Positions 44,787 through 54,724 are shown, numbered from the stretch's first letter. The stretch: 64,000 bases of DNA from Thalassospira lucentensis (GCF_011806425.1 NZ_JAATOV010000002.1:620001-684000), one strand, 5' to 3'. Numbers and translations are program-made. The notes: generated by a model not told the origin, from the sequence alone.

Positions 44787-46121
44787 ATGATGACACCGTC
44801 CCACAATACCAACACCCCATCCGCCACCGCCCCGCCGCAACAAAGGCCGGTGCGTAAAAAATCAAAACTTGGCCCCATGGCCCGGCGCGAAGCAAAACTT
44901 GCGCTGTGGATGCTGGCCCCGACCTTTTTGATCGTGATGGGCATTGTCCTGTTTCCGTTACTGGCCAATTTCTGGATTTCGGTCAAACCCGTCACCCTGT
45001 CGGACCTGCGCCCACCAACGGCGGTGGTGTCCGAACGGGTGCGCGGTGATATGGATGTGGCGGGCGAAGAATTTCGCATTCAATACCGCATGCGCAATTC
45101 ATCGCAAAAGGACGCCATTACCGACATCACCCTGACCGATACCTTGCCCGCCGGGGTCACCATCACCCAAATGGACCCGGCCTGTTCCCTTGATGGATCA
45201 AATGTTACCTGTCGGCTGGAAAAACTGGATGGCGGCGAACGCAACCGGTTGGAACTGACCGCCACCGCCAATGCCGATTTTGCCGCCAACCCGGTATCGC
45301 CGCGCGACAGCGAACCCACCGTCACCGGCACATCTGACAGCATCCTGACCAACAACGAATTCACCCTTGATAACTTCGCGCGCATCTTTGATTCCCGCGA
45401 ATTTTGGTCGGTCCTTTGGGTAACCATCGCCTATACCGTGTTTGGCACCTTGGGCGCGTTGGTCTTGGGCCTGTTCGCCGCACAGATTTTGAACAAGCCC
45501 TTTAAGGGCCGGTCGATCATTCGTGGCCTGTTTTTGTTTCCCTATGTCGCACCTGTGATCGCGGTTGCCTTTACATGGGTGATCTTGCTTGATCCGTTTA
45601 ACGGCACCTTCAATGCGATTTTACAGCGCATGAATGTCACCGACGCGGGCATCAACTTTTTTGGCCAACGCGCCGTACCGATTGATATTTTCGGCCTGAC
45701 CATCGAATTCCCGCTGGCCCTTGCCACGGTTATTGCCTTCGAAGCCTGGCGTTATTTCCCGCTCTCGTTCCTGTTCATTCTGGCCCGCATGCAGTCAATC
45801 TCCTCTGACATGTACGAGGCCGCCGAGGTCGATGGCGCAACGCCGCTGCAACAGTTCTGGCATATCTCCTTGCCGCAACTTCTGGGCATTCTATCGACCC
45901 TGTTTTTGCTGCGCTTCATTTGGACCTTCAACAAATTCGACGACATCTTCCTTTTGACCGGCGGGGCTGCGGGCACGCGGACCCTCACGGTGGATGTCTA
46001 TGAACAGGGCTTTGCCCTGTCCAACCTTGGGGCCGGGGCCGCCGTGGCGGTTGCGATCTTTATCCTGCTTCTGGTCTTTGCCGTCTTCTACTTCAAATTC
46101 GTCCATCGGGAGGATTCGTAA
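44787..46121 (+). CDS. aglF: ABC importer permease (MalF/AglF type) with an inserted extracytoplasmic domain
   Basis: 444 residues. After a cytoplasmic Pro/Arg-rich start and helix 1 (LALWMLAPTFLIVMGIVLFP), residues about 80-180 form a soluble beta-rich insert (ITDITLTDTLPAGVTITQMD, then CSLDG...VTCRLEKL with a cysteine pair). It resembles DUF11/CARDB-type prealbumin folds. The conserved transport core follows, including the EAA loop in YEAAEVDGATPLQQFWHISLP. MalF of E. coli has a different periplasmic P2 loop at the comparable place. The stop overlaps the next start (TAATG). Confidence 0.85.
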   Translation: MMTPSHNTNTPSATAPPQQRPVRKKSKLGPMARREAKLALWMLAPTFLIVMGIVLFPLLANFWISVKPVTLSDLRPPTAVVSERVRGDMDVAGEEFRIQYRMRNSSQKDAITDITLTDTLPAGVTITQMDPACSLDGSNVTCRLEKLDGGERNRLELTATANADFAANPVSPRDSEPTVTGTSDSILTNNEFTLDNFARIFDSREFWSVLWVTIAYTVFGTLGALVLGLFAAQILNKPFKGRSIIRGLFLFPYVAPVIAVAFTWVILLDPFNGTFNAILQRMNVTDAGINFFGQRAVPIDIFGLTIEFPLALATVIAFEAWRYFPLSFLFILARMQSISSDMYEAAEVDGATPLQQFWHISLPQLLGILSTLFLLRFIWTFNKFDDIFLLTGGAAGTRTLTVDVYEQGFALSNLGAGAAVAVAIFILLLVFAVFYFKFVHREDS

Positions 46122-47350
46122 TGCGTATCGGTACGGGTCTTCTTCTTGGCCTGATTTCGGGTCTGATCTGGGGCGTGATTGCCATTGTCATTACCGGCAT
46201 CTCACTGACCCTGATTACCGGTCTTGCCGCAACGCCGATCATTTCGGCGGGTGCGCTTGGCGGGGCGGTAAATGCCGCGATTATCATCTCGCGCCCGCCG
46301 AAAAAACGCACGCCGGGGCTTTATCTTGTCGCCTTTGCCGCCGTGGTGATTGCGATGATGCTGGTGTCCTTTGGCATGCCGTTCAGCCTGTCCTTTTCCC
46401 AAAGCTCCGCCATTCAGGCATTTGGTGTTGGCCTGATTGCCATGGCCATCACCTTTGCCAACCGGATGTGCCTGATTGACGCCCATGCGGGGATGCTCAA
46501 ACGCTACAGCTTTGATCTTGTGATTGTCCGCGTGCTTAAGGGGCTTGGCTTTGTCTTCTTCAGCGTGATTGTCATCCTGCCCTTCTACGTGATGGTGATG
46601 ACCAGCCTGAAAAACCAGCAAGACCTGTTCTTGAACCCGCTTGATCTCTCGATTGATCTCACGCAGGGCGTTGGCAGTCTGGTCGACAGCTATGTGGAAC
46701 TGTTTACCCAATTTAATTTCGGCAGTTTCCTTCTGACATCGACCATTGTCTCTGTCTCGACCGTGCTCGTGACGCTGGCCTTTTCCATTCCGGGTGCCTA
46801 TGCGGTCGCCCGGTTGAAATTCCCCGGCCAAGCCGTGCTTTCAAGCTCGATCTTGCTGATTTACCTTGTGCCGATGATCGTTCTGGTGATCCCGCTTTAT
46901 GCGGTGTTTAGCCAGCTTGGCCTGCGCAACTCGCTGATTGGGCTTTTGATTGTCTATCCGGCCACCACGGTTCCCGTCGCCCTTTACATGCTTCAGGGAT
47001 ATTTTCGTGGCATTCCCGCCGAACTCGAAGAAGCCGGTTTGATGGATGGTCTGTCGCGCCTTGGCGTGATCTGGAAAATCACCCTGCCGCTTGCCCTGCC
47101 CGCCCTGGCATCGGTGTCGCTTTATGTCTTCATGATCGCGTGGAACGAGTTTCTGTTTGCCTTCATGTTCCTCGATGATCCGGGCATTTTCACCCTGTCA
47201 CGCGGGGTTGTCTCGTTGAACTCATCGGAAGTTCCGCGCCAACACCTGATGGCCGGTGCGGTGATTGCCACGGTGCCGATCCTTGCAATTTTCCTATGGT
47301 TTGAACGCTTCCTTGTTCAGGGCCTCACAGCGGGGAGTGTCAAGGGATGA
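46121..47350 (+). CDS. aglG: ABC importer permease (MalG/AglG type) with extra N-terminal membrane helices
   Basis: 409 residues. The normal MalG-like core begins near residue 138 (LKGLGFVFFSVIVILPFYVMVM) and includes the EAA loop ELEEAGLMDGLSRLGVIWKITLP. The preceding ~135 residues add about four hydrophobic helices (GLISGLIWGVIAIVITGISL, then LYLVAFAAVVIAMMLVSF and others). The GGGAGGA site precedes the ATG that overlaps the aglF stop, so the extension belongs to the protein. Confidence 0.87.
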   Translation: MRIGTGLLLGLISGLIWGVIAIVITGISLTLITGLAATPIISAGALGGAVNAAIIISRPPKKRTPGLYLVAFAAVVIAMMLVSFGMPFSLSFSQSSAIQAFGVGLIAMAITFANRMCLIDAHAGMLKRYSFDLVIVRVLKGLGFVFFSVIVILPFYVMVMTSLKNQQDLFLNPLDLSIDLTQGVGSLVDSYVELFTQFNFGSFLLTSTIVSVSTVLVTLAFSIPGAYAVARLKFPGQAVLSSSILLIYLVPMIVLVIPLYAVFSQLGLRNSLIGLLIVYPATTVPVALYMLQGYFRGIPAELEEAGLMDGLSRLGVIWKITLPLALPALASVSLYVFMIAWNEFLFAFMFLDDPGIFTLSRGVVSLNSSEVPRQHLMAGAVIATVPILAIFLWFERFLVQGLTAGSVKG

Positions 47351-47464
47351 TGCCCCAATTACTGATGTACCAAAATGCCGGTTTGCCGTTTAAACAAACC
47401 GGTGAACAAACCAGCCCATCCACAGAAAAAACGCCCACCGCCATTGATCAGGAGGCCAAATAAA

Positions 47465-48520
47465 ATGGGTCAGATCGAATTAAAAGACATCCGTAAATCA
47501 TTTGCTGGCGTCGAAGTCATCAAGGGCATCAATCTTGAAATTAACGAGGGCGAACTGGTTATTTTCGTTGGCCCGTCGGGCTGCGGCAAATCGACCTTGC
47601 TGCGCTTGATTTCCGGGCTGGTCGAGGCATCTGACGGTCAAATCCTGATCGATGGTGATGACGTGACAGGCAAACCACCGGCCGAACGCGAACTGTCCAT
47701 GGTGTTTCAGTCCTACGCGCTGTATCCGCACAAATCCGTGCGCGAAAATATGGGCTTTGCCCTGACCGTTGCGGGCATGCCCAAATCCGACATCACCGCC
47801 AAGGTCGATGAGGCCGCCGCAACCCTCAAACTCGAAGACTATCTCGACCGCAAACCAAAGGCCCTTTCGGGCGGGCAACGCCAACGTGTTGCGATTGGCC
47901 GCGCCATTGTCCGTGAACCGCGTGCCTTCCTGTTTGATGAACCGCTGTCAAACTTGGATGCGGCGTTGCGTGTTGAAATGCGTCTGGAAATTGCCCGCCT
48001 GCATCGCAAACTCGGCGCGACCATGGTCTATGTCACCCACGATCAGGTCGAAGCCATGACCTTGGCCGACAAAATCGTTGTGCTGCAAGCCGGCCAGATC
48101 GAACAGATCGGCTCCCCGCTTGATCTTTATCGCAATCCCGGCAATCTGTTCGTCGCACAGTTTATTAGCTCGCCGAAAATGAATGTGGTGGATTGCACCG
48201 GTGTTGGCACCACCCTGACATTTGGCAATCGCAACACCTCCGACATTGCCCGCAATGCCGAGGGCGCGACAAAAATGGGCATCCGCCCCGAACACATGTC
48301 GCTTTGTGATGCTGCCGACGGCATCCTCTCCGGCCAGATCGATGTCATGGAACATCTCGGTTCGGATAGCTTTGCCTATGTCAATGTCCCCGATGTCGGC
48401 CTGTTCACCGTGCGGGTCGTGGGTCACTCGGACGCCCAAGTCGGCGACACCGTCGGCTTAATCTTCGCCTCCGAAAACGTCCACCTCTTCAACGCCGAGG
48501 AAAAAACCATCCCGGCATAA
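47465..48520 (+). CDS. aglK: ABC importer ATP-binding protein (MalK/AglK/UgpC type)
   Basis: 351 residues from [19 protein letters not shown] 9 bases upstream decides the start over an ATG at 47375. Walker A is GPSGCGKST, the signature [15 protein letters not shown], Walker [12 protein letters not shown] and the switch His [17 protein letters not shown]-terminal TOBE domain ([11 protein letters not shown]) is present, as in MalK-class ATPases. It energises the aglEFG importer and ends at a bidirectional terminator. Confidence 0.93.
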   Translation: MGQIELKDIRKSFAGVEVIKGINLEINEGELVIFVGPSGCGKSTLLRLISGLVEASDGQILIDGDDVTGKPPAERELSMVFQSYALYPHKSVRENMGFALTVAGMPKSDITAKVDEAAATLKLEDYLDRKPKALSGGQRQRVAIGRAIVREPRAFLFDEPLSNLDAALRVEMRLEIARLHRKLGATMVYVTHDQVEAMTLADKIVVLQAGQIEQIGSPLDLYRNPGNLFVAQFISSPKMNVVDCTGVGTTLTFGNRNTSDIARNAEGATKMGIRPEHMSLCDAADGILSGQIDVMEHLGSDSFAYVNVPDVGLFTVRVVGHSDAQVGDTVGLIFASENVHLFNAEEKTIPA

Positions 48521-48591
48521 TATCACGCAAACCACCGCAATTTATGCTGGGACATAGGTGCGCGAAGGCGGCATTTATCAGCGCCCCCAAA

Positions 48592-48629
48592 AAAGGGGCC
48601 GGGATCAATCCCGGCCCCTTTGGTTTTTC
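48592..48629. terminator. Bidirectional terminator between the agl operon and the minus-strand operon
   Basis: A perfect 13-bp stem AAAGGGGCCGGGA (48592-48604) with its complement, loop TCAA. T-run on the plus side (GGTTTTT) and A-run before the stem for the minus strand. Confidence 0.92.
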
Positions 48630-49358
48630 TCACAGGTCGAACATCTCGTCCGGCTGGGGAATACAGACCTGCGCGTGATCTGCGATGGCCGCCTTCATGG
48701 GATCCTTGTGATCGGGATGGATATGATAAAGGCCAAGACGCCCGACCGCACACTCACGCATCACGTCAAGACAGGTCGGCAAATTGCAATGCCCCGGCGC
48801 GTCCCGGTCATCGGCGACATAACATTCATGCATCAGGAAATCCGCCCCAACAAACAGGGCGCGCGAGGACGCGGTTGGCGCACCATCCCCGCTATAGGCA
48901 AGCGACTTCCCACAAACATCAAACCGGATCGCATGATTGGGAACACTATGCAGGGTTGGCGCAAACCGTATCCGGATATCCCCGACCTGCATCTCATCGG
49001 GCACAACATGCCAGACAAGGTTGAATTTCGGGCGCCATAACGGTCCGAACGCCAGCGTTATCAGGCTTTCAAGCTGCGATCTACCCCACTGCGTGGTCGC
49101 AATCTTTAGCGCCTTGGTCCGGCCGCTATCGGACCAGTGATCAATCAACGGCACAAAGCCAAAGACATGGTCCGGATGATGGTGCGTCACCACAATCAAA
49201 TCGACGCGGTCAGGATCGGTCACATGGCGATTGATGCCACGCACCGCGCTAAATCCGCAATCAATCAGGATGGTTTTGTCCGCCCCCTCGACCAGTGCGG
49301 ACGCGTTTGGCAAGTCCGGATCGTGCGCCGATCCGGTGCCGATCAATGTCAGGCGCAT
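48630..49358 (-). CDS. Metallo-beta-lactamase fold hydrolase in an ABC operon
   Basis: 242 residues from MRLTLIGTGSAHDPDLPNAS. The ATG at 49358 comes just after the permease stop; an upstream ATG would lie inside the permease gene. Metal motif VVTHHHPDHVFGF (HxHxDH), with further ligands in FLMHECYVADDRD and HIHPDHKDPMK. It resembles cyclic-phosphodiesterase/RNase Z/PhnP-like members. As last gene of the importer operon it may process the imported compound, for example a phosphodiester; substrate unknown. Confidence 0.85.
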   Translation of the reverse strand: MRLTLIGTGSAHDPDLPNASALVEGADKTILIDCGFSAVRGINRHVTDPDRVDLIVVTHHHPDHVFGFVPLIDHWSDSGRTKALKIATTQWGRSQLESLITLAFGPLWRPKFNLVWHVVPDEMQVGDIRIRFAPTLHSVPNHAIRFDVCGKSLAYSGDGAPTASSRALFVGADFLMHECYVADDRDAPGHCNLPTCLDVMRECAVGRLGLYHIHPDHKDPMKAAIADHAQVCIPQPDEMFDL

Positions 49359-49362
49359 ATAT

Positions 49363-50247
49363 TTATCTTCCGACCGCGGCAAGAACGTCAGCACGCAAGA
49401 ACCGCTCAACCACAATCATGAACAAAACCGATGGCACCAACAGCACCAGCGCAGTGATCGAGGCAACCTGATAATTGCCCTCCATACCGGCGCGGAACAT
49501 CAGCATCGGCAAGGTGGTGATTTCCGGCGCACCGACGAAATAGGTGCCGGTAAATTCATCAAGCGATTCAAGAAATACAAAAATCGCACTGGCAATAATG
49601 CCCGGCATCGCCGATGGCAGCGTGATGGTAAAAAAGGTTCGGATCGGACCGGCCCCAATATCGCGCGCCGCCTCCTCAAGGGTTTTGTCCACCGCGCCGA
49701 ACGCCGCCGTGGCAATCCACACGGCATAGACCATGCCATGCAGGGTATGAACCAGCACCACAGCCCCCACCGTGCCATGCAGATCAAGCTGATAAAACAC
49801 GCGCGCGATATTGATATGCACCGGAATGTTCGGAAAGGCTTGTGGCACCAGAAACACCAAAAGGATCAACGCACGCGCCGGAAGCGCCAACCGTGCCAGC
49901 GCATAACCCGCCGGGATCGCCAGCGATAGACAGAAAATCACCGTCAGCACCGCAATCACTAAACTATAGCGCAGCGACACAAACGCATTCCCGTCCGGGT
50001 GAAACACCCGCGCCCAGAAATCAAACCCGTATCGGGCAGGGAAAGTGTGCGGGAAATACCATTGCTCCGCCACCGTCCACAGCAGCAAATTCGTCAACGG
50101 CCCGAATATCGCAATCGCCAGCAAAAGGATGCAAAATCCAACCGCCAACGCCCCCACAACCCCGCCGCCGGCAAGATCGCCGATGCGCGCCGCAAGGGTC
50201 TGCTTTGGGGCTTGGGCTTGGTTTTGCCAAAAACTTGCCTGTGTCAT
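49363..50247 (-). CDS. ABC importer permease, second subunit (PotC/ThiP-like)
   Basis: 294 residues, six helices. The EAA loop is LEEAARDIGAGPIRTFFTITLPSAMPGIIA. The ATG overlaps the preceding permease stop by one base (TAATG). It forms the channel with the permease at 50247-51092. Confidence 0.9.
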   Translation of the reverse strand: MTQASFWQNQAQAPKQTLAARIGDLAGGGVVGALAVGFCILLLAIAIFGPLTNLLLWTVAEQWYFPHTFPARYGFDFWARVFHPDGNAFVSLRYSLVIAVLTVIFCLSLAIPAGYALARLALPARALILLVFLVPQAFPNIPVHINIARVFYQLDLHGTVGAVVLVHTLHGMVYAVWIATAAFGAVDKTLEEAARDIGAGPIRTFFTITLPSAMPGIIASAIFVFLESLDEFTGTYFVGAPEITTLPMLMFRAGMEGNYQVASITALVLLVPSVLFMIVVERFLRADVLAAVGR

Positions 50248-51092
50248 TATTTTTCACCCCCTTTGCCCGCCACGCCACGCCGCAGATAGATCCACGCCAC
50301 CAGTCCGGTTATCAGATAGGAAATCACGCCAAGGGCATTGGCTGTGCCATAATCGTGATAGGCATTAACGCGAAACGCCATCTGCACTGTCATCATGGTC
50401 GGGCTGTGGCCACTGATCATCACCGGCACCGATAAAACCGACATCATCGTGACAATCGACAAGACCAGTGCCACGATCAGGGTCGGCATTACCTGGGGCA
50501 CGACAATCTGCCAAAGGATGCGCAACCGTCCAGCACCCAGATCGCGCGCTGCCTCGATCCCCGCCCGATCAAGCGATGCCATCGCCCCCGTCACCAACAA
50601 GGCGACAAACGGCAACTGTTTCCAAACAAAGGTGATCACAATCCCCCGCCAATCAAGAAACCCGGTGGTTTCAAGTGGCGTCAGCATCCCCATTTCGATC
50701 AGAACCCCGTTCATCAGGCCGTTCTTGGCCAAAAAGGTCCGCATGCATTGGGCGGCAACGATAAAGGGAATAAACAGCGGCCAGCGATACAAAATACGTA
50801 CCGCATTGACCAAAAACCGGTTGGTGCCCAGCGTAATATATCCGCCAATCAGGATCGCCCCGCTGGCAATCAGAACTGCTGACAAACCGACAATCAGAAC
50901 GGTAAAAACGATGTCGTCGCCATACAGCTCGAACGCCAGCACAAAATTTGCCAACGAAAACCGGGTTCCCGCGTCACCCGCGACGGTAAAAGCATCGATA
51001 AAAGAATAAGAAAGCGGATAAACAAATAATCCGGCGATAAACAGCACAGCCGGTGCCACAAGCAACAAGCCGGAAAAACGCGAGGCATTCAT
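50247..51092 (-). CDS. ABC importer permease, first subunit (PotB-like)
   Basis: 281 residues from MNASRFSGLLLVAPAVLF. This start places the first helix at the N-terminus and leaves 73 bases to the receptor; an ATG at 51131 is in frame but adds a polar tail. The EAA-type loop (GIEAARDLGAGRLRILWQIVVPQVMPTLIV) and six helices fit the spermidine/putrescine-iron-sulfate permease class. Confidence 0.9.
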   Translation of the reverse strand: MNASRFSGLLLVAPAVLFIAGLFVYPLSYSFIDAFTVAGDAGTRFSLANFVLAFELYGDDIVFTVLIVGLSAVLIASGAILIGGYITLGTNRFLVNAVRILYRWPLFIPFIVAAQCMRTFLAKNGLMNGVLIEMGMLTPLETTGFLDWRGIVITFVWKQLPFVALLVTGAMASLDRAGIEAARDLGAGRLRILWQIVVPQVMPTLIVALVLSIVTMMSVLSVPVMISGHSPTMMTVQMAFRVNAYHDYGTANALGVISYLITGLVAWIYLRRGVAGKGGEK

Positions 51093-51165
51093 GATCAAAC
51101 CAGTACGATAAAATGCGGTTGCCTGCGCCATCTGACGCAGGCAACCGAAACGATGCCTCTGTTAA

Positions 51166-52308
51166 TTATTCGACGTCCCGTTCATAGGAGGTCAGGATCG
51201 CATCGAAATAACCGACCAGCGGGAAAGACAGGCTTTTGGTCGCCAGATCTTCGGGCGTGATATCGGCAAACAGCTTGTCCCAGACATCAGCGGAAAGTTC
51301 GCTTTCCAGATATTTGGCATCAATGCCCGGATACCAGTTGAACTGCTCGACAATACCGTGCGCCTGAACGGCGGGGCTGGTGGCAAGTTCGATAAAATCA
51401 ACCGCCAGATCGCGCTGCTTGCTGGTTTCGGGGATGACATAATGCATCGGCTGGCCCGGCATACCCGGTTCTGGCAACATCAGCTTGATCTCCGGATTGA
51501 CACGGCCATCCGCCTGCCAGCTATAAAACATGTCGACCCAGACCGGACCGATACCGATTTCGCCACGATTAAGCATATCAAGCGTCCCGGCATTGCCCGG
51601 CGTGAACGTGACGTTCTTGTTGAATTCTTTCAGGTCGGCAAGGGCGGCGTTCCACTTTTCGCTGCCCACCAGCGACGGGTCGAACGGACCTTTCATCATC
51701 TTGTCGGCTTCGCCGGTAAAGGCATACATCCAGCCATTGACAAAGCTGACACCCGACATGCCGTTGCGGATGCCGTTATAGCCAAACACGCCCGGATTTT
51801 CTTTGACCCAATCGCCGAGCTCCGCATAGGATTTTGGCGGGTTCGACACCAGTGCCGGATGATAGGCCCATGCCGTCTGGCTCTGGAACATCGGCATGAC
51901 ATAGCCATCGACATCAACGCCAAGCGCATTTTTCGCCTTGTCCGAACTGACAAGCGATGCGGTATCGGCAGATGCGGCATATTTCGCCAGCAAACCGTCG
52001 GTTACCATCTTGCCAACCGGCTTTTCATGGACCACGGCAACGTCGATATCCGCGCTGGCACCGGCATCTTTCTGTGCCGACAGGCGTTCCATAATCGCAT
52101 TCGATCCCGCATCACCGGGGCCGGTGCCGATCACGCGAACGGTCACATCCGGGTGCAATTCGCGAAATTTCGGTGCCAGATACTGATTGACATATTCAAC
52201 CATATTTTCCGAACCAGCAGTCGCCACATTCAGAATGGTTTCAGCCTGTGCATGGCCAGATAGCGCCATGGCAAGGGTCGTCGCAAAGCCAAGAGTTTTG
52301 AACTTCAT
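51166..52308 (-). CDS. Substrate-binding protein of a PotD/AfuA-like ABC importer
   Basis: 380 residues with a Sec signal (LGFATTLAMALSGHAQA, mature ETILNVATAG). It is a type 2 periplasmic binding protein (family 1/8-like) with GPVWVDMFYSWQADG and VIPETSKQRDLAVDFIELA. The ATPase-receptor-permease-permease order is typical of polyamine, iron(III), thiamine or phosphonate importers. Nothing in the sequence fixes the ligand, although the metallo-hydrolase points to an organophosphate or similar ester. Confidence 0.85.
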   Translation of the reverse strand: MKFKTLGFATTLAMALSGHAQAETILNVATAGSENMVEYVNQYLAPKFRELHPDVTVRVIGTGPGDAGSNAIMERLSAQKDAGASADIDVAVVHEKPVGKMVTDGLLAKYAASADTASLVSSDKAKNALGVDVDGYVMPMFQSQTAWAYHPALVSNPPKSYAELGDWVKENPGVFGYNGIRNGMSGVSFVNGWMYAFTGEADKMMKGPFDPSLVGSEKWNAALADLKEFNKNVTFTPGNAGTLDMLNRGEIGIGPVWVDMFYSWQADGRVNPEIKLMLPEPGMPGQPMHYVIPETSKQRDLAVDFIELATSPAVQAHGIVEQFNWYPGIDAKYLESELSADVWDKLFADITPEDLATKSLSFPLVGYFDAILTSYERDVE

Positions 52309-52364
52309 CTTTAATCCTCCGGGTTGTCGGATAGTGCGAAAAAGGAAGGTATGCGCGTCGGTGC

Positions 52365-53465
52365 CTACGCCGCAGATTGTGCGTCGACATGTGGAAACAG
52401 GTGAATGGCACCAGCAGGCAGGACAATCCTGACCGCTTCGCCTTCCGAGAATTTACGAATGTCATCGACCAGAAATCGGTCATGTCCGACCTGAACGGCA
52501 TATCGGTAACTGTCGCCGGGATAGGTCGCCTGCAAGATCACGCCGGGCAGTGACAATTCATCGTCCACCGCCGCGCCGCTCGCCTCGATCCGCGCCTGGG
52601 CGGAACGGAAATGAATGTCGGCCCGCGCACAGTTGTCACCGACCGTGCATGAACCGGCAGCGGCTGAAATGCGCGCCGGTGCGATGCCCGGTCCCTCGAC
52701 AATCAGGCCATCATCCGCGTGACGGACATCAAGGGTGATGATGTTGCTCGCCCCCATGAAATCAGCAACAAAGCTGCTCGCAGGGCGATCATAAAGTTCT
52801 GCCGGGGCGCCTTGCTGGACAATCTGGCCACCATTCATCAGCGCAAGCCGATCGGCCATCACCATCGCTTCTTCGCGATCATGGGTCACATGGACCGCCG
52901 TAACCCCCAACCGTTTAAGCAAATCACGAATTTCATGGCGCAAATCGAGACGGATGCGCGCATCCAGATTTGAAAGCGGCTCATCAAGCAGCAACAAACG
53001 CGGCGCCACGGCAAGCGCACGGCCAAGGGCGACACGTTGGCGCTGCCCCCCCGAAAGGGCGGTGACCTTTCGATCCGCCAGCCCATCCAGACGCAAAAGC
53101 GCAAGAACCTCGTCAATGCGGCGCGTGATTTCGGGCTTTGGTACCCCGCGCAGCTTCAACCCATAGGCAATATTGCCAAACACCGTCATATGCGGCCAAA
53201 GGGCATAGGACTGAAACACCATCGCCGTCGGGCGGGCTTCGGGCGACAGGCGGGTCACATCAACCCCGTCAATCCGCACCTGCCCGTGTTCGGGGCGCAT
53301 AAAACCGCCAATCGTACGAAGAAGCGTCGTCTTGCCGCACCCTGACCGCCCCAGCAACGCCAGAAATTCTCCCTGCTCAAGATCAAGAGAAATCCCGTCA
53401 AGAATGCGGGTTTGCCCATAGGCAACCGAAAGGTCCCTTACGGACAATATTGCGTCTGTGGCCAT
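52365..53465 (-). CDS. ABC importer ATP-binding protein (PotA/FbpC type)
   Basis: 366 residues. Walker A GRSGCGKTT, signature [15 protein letters not shown], Walker [16 protein letters not shown], switch VTHDREEAMVMADRL, and a C-terminal TOBE-like domain. It is the first gene of the minus-strand operon, divergent from a LacI-type regulator with candidate operators between. Confidence 0.92.
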   Translation of the reverse strand: MATDAILSVRDLSVAYGQTRILDGISLDLEQGEFLALLGRSGCGKTTLLRTIGGFMRPEHGQVRIDGVDVTRLSPEARPTAMVFQSYALWPHMTVFGNIAYGLKLRGVPKPEITRRIDEVLALLRLDGLADRKVTALSGGQRQRVALGRALAVAPRLLLLDEPLSNLDARIRLDLRHEIRDLLKRLGVTAVHVTHDREEAMVMADRLALMNGGQIVQQGAPAELYDRPASSFVADFMGASNIITLDVRHADDGLIVEGPGIAPARISAAAGSCTVGDNCARADIHFRSAQARIEASGAAVDDELSLPGVILQATYPGDSYRYAVQVGHDRFLVDDIRKFSEGEAVRIVLPAGAIHLFPHVDAQSAA

Positions 53466-53494
53466 GGTTCAGCTTTCGTCAAAACAGGTTCGCA

Positions 53495-53562
53495 GCAATC
53501 TGCACACGATTGCAAGATAACCTGCACAGGTGACACATTCATGACAGCAATCGAAACGATTG
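53495..53562. promoter_or_regulatory. Candidate operators between the ABC operon and its LacI-type regulator
   Basis: Two related inverted repeats lie here. One is GCAATC...GATTGC at 53495-53513 (seven-base centre TGCACAC). The other is CAATCG-AAA-CGATTG at 53548-53562. They share the CAATC/GATTG arms and lie in the divergent promoter space. Confidence 0.55.
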
Positions 53563-53676
53563 ATGAAAGCTGTATCCCAAAAGATTTATGCTGTTGAACC
53601 GCTGAAAAATAAGGAATACTTACAATAAATACCCTGATGTAGCGCTCAGAGTTGAACCGACCTGCACTCGATTTCA

Positions 53677-53682
53677 TATAAT
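53677..53682 (+). promoter_or_regulatory. -10 box (TATAAT) of the LacI-type regulator gene
   Basis: A perfect TATAAT with a weak TTGAAC at 53652-53657 (19-bp spacing). Its position makes an ATG at 53693 almost leaderless and favours the ATG at 53711. Confidence 0.45.
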
Positions 53683-53710
53683 ATGCACAAACATGCAGAA
53701 AGCCGGGAAA

Positions 53711-54724
53711 ATGACCACCAAACGCAAGATCACCTCGCAGGATGTCGCCGATCTGGCCGGGGTGTCGCGCTCCGCCGTATCGCGCAGCTTTACCCCCGGC
53801 AGCTATGTCTCGGACAATGTGCGCACGCGCGTTTTGGGGGCGGCCAAGGAACTGGGCTATCTGCCCAATATCCTTGCGCGCGGTCTGATCGCGGGTTCAT
53901 CGGGGCTTGTCGCGCTGATCATCGGTCCGATGACCTCGCCACAGGACGCCCCATTGATCGAAGTCGTCACCCGCCTGCTGGGCGAAAAGGGCAAACGCGC
54001 TCTTCTGGTGCCGATCCCCACCGGCGGCTTGGCCGACGAGGGATTGCTACAAGCCCTCTCCTATCAGGTCGAAGCCGCAATTGTTTTTGCCGGCACCGTC
54101 GGGGCCGCGGCCGCCGAACGCTGTACGCGCATTGGCACCCATCTGACCTTGTTTGGCCGCTATATCGGCGAAGCCGGGACCAGCTGCGTCATCTATGACA
54201 ACCCAACCAGTGCCGATGCGGCAACGCGGCTTCTGATCCGGGGTGGTCATCGCAAAATTGGCTATATCGGCACCCGCCACCGCGCCTTTTCCGACCGCGA
54301 ACGCCATGATGCCGCCAGCGCGGTTCTCGCCGAATACGGGATGCATTTCCATTGCTATGGCGAAGGGGATTATGGGCATGACAGCGGGTTTCAGGCCGCA
54401 ATGGCGATGCTCAATACCATGGACCCGCCCGATGCAATTTTCGCCTCCAACGATGCCATGGCGCTGGGTGTCATCGACGCCGCACGCGTTCTGGGTATCT
54501 CCATCCCTGATCAGCTCGCCGTGGTCGGCATTGACGATCACCCGATGGGAAGCTGGCCCGCCTATCGCCTGACCAGTTGGGGGGCAAAGATCGATGTTCT
54601 GGGCGATGCGATCCTTCGTGCCACCTTCGACAAGGAAAGCCTCCCCTGTGACCGGGCAAATGTGCATATGCTGCGCGTGCCCCTTTACCCTGCCCTTCGG
54701 GACTCAACCCGACGCCTTGACTAA
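53711..54724 (+). CDS. LacI family regulator, divergent to the PotA-type ABC operon
   Basis: 337 residues from MTTKRKITSQDVADLAG; GGGAAA lies just upstream, and an in-frame ATG at 53693 is the alternative. The helix-turn-helix is DVADLAGVSRSAVSRSF, and the ligand domain has AIFASNDAMALGVIDAA and VVGIDDHPMGSWPAYRLTS. Likely represses or activates the adjacent importer in response to its substrate. Confidence 0.9.
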   Translation: MTTKRKITSQDVADLAGVSRSAVSRSFTPGSYVSDNVRTRVLGAAKELGYLPNILARGLIAGSSGLVALIIGPMTSPQDAPLIEVVTRLLGEKGKRALLVPIPTGGLADEGLLQALSYQVEAAIVFAGTVGAAAAERCTRIGTHLTLFGRYIGEAGTSCVIYDNPTSADAATRLLIRGGHRKIGYIGTRHRAFSDRERHDAASAVLAEYGMHFHCYGEGDYGHDSGFQAAMAMLNTMDPPDAIFASNDAMALGVIDAARVLGISIPDQLAVVGIDDHPMGSWPAYRLTSWGAKIDVLGDAILRATFDKESLPCDRANVHMLRVPLYPALRDSTRRLD

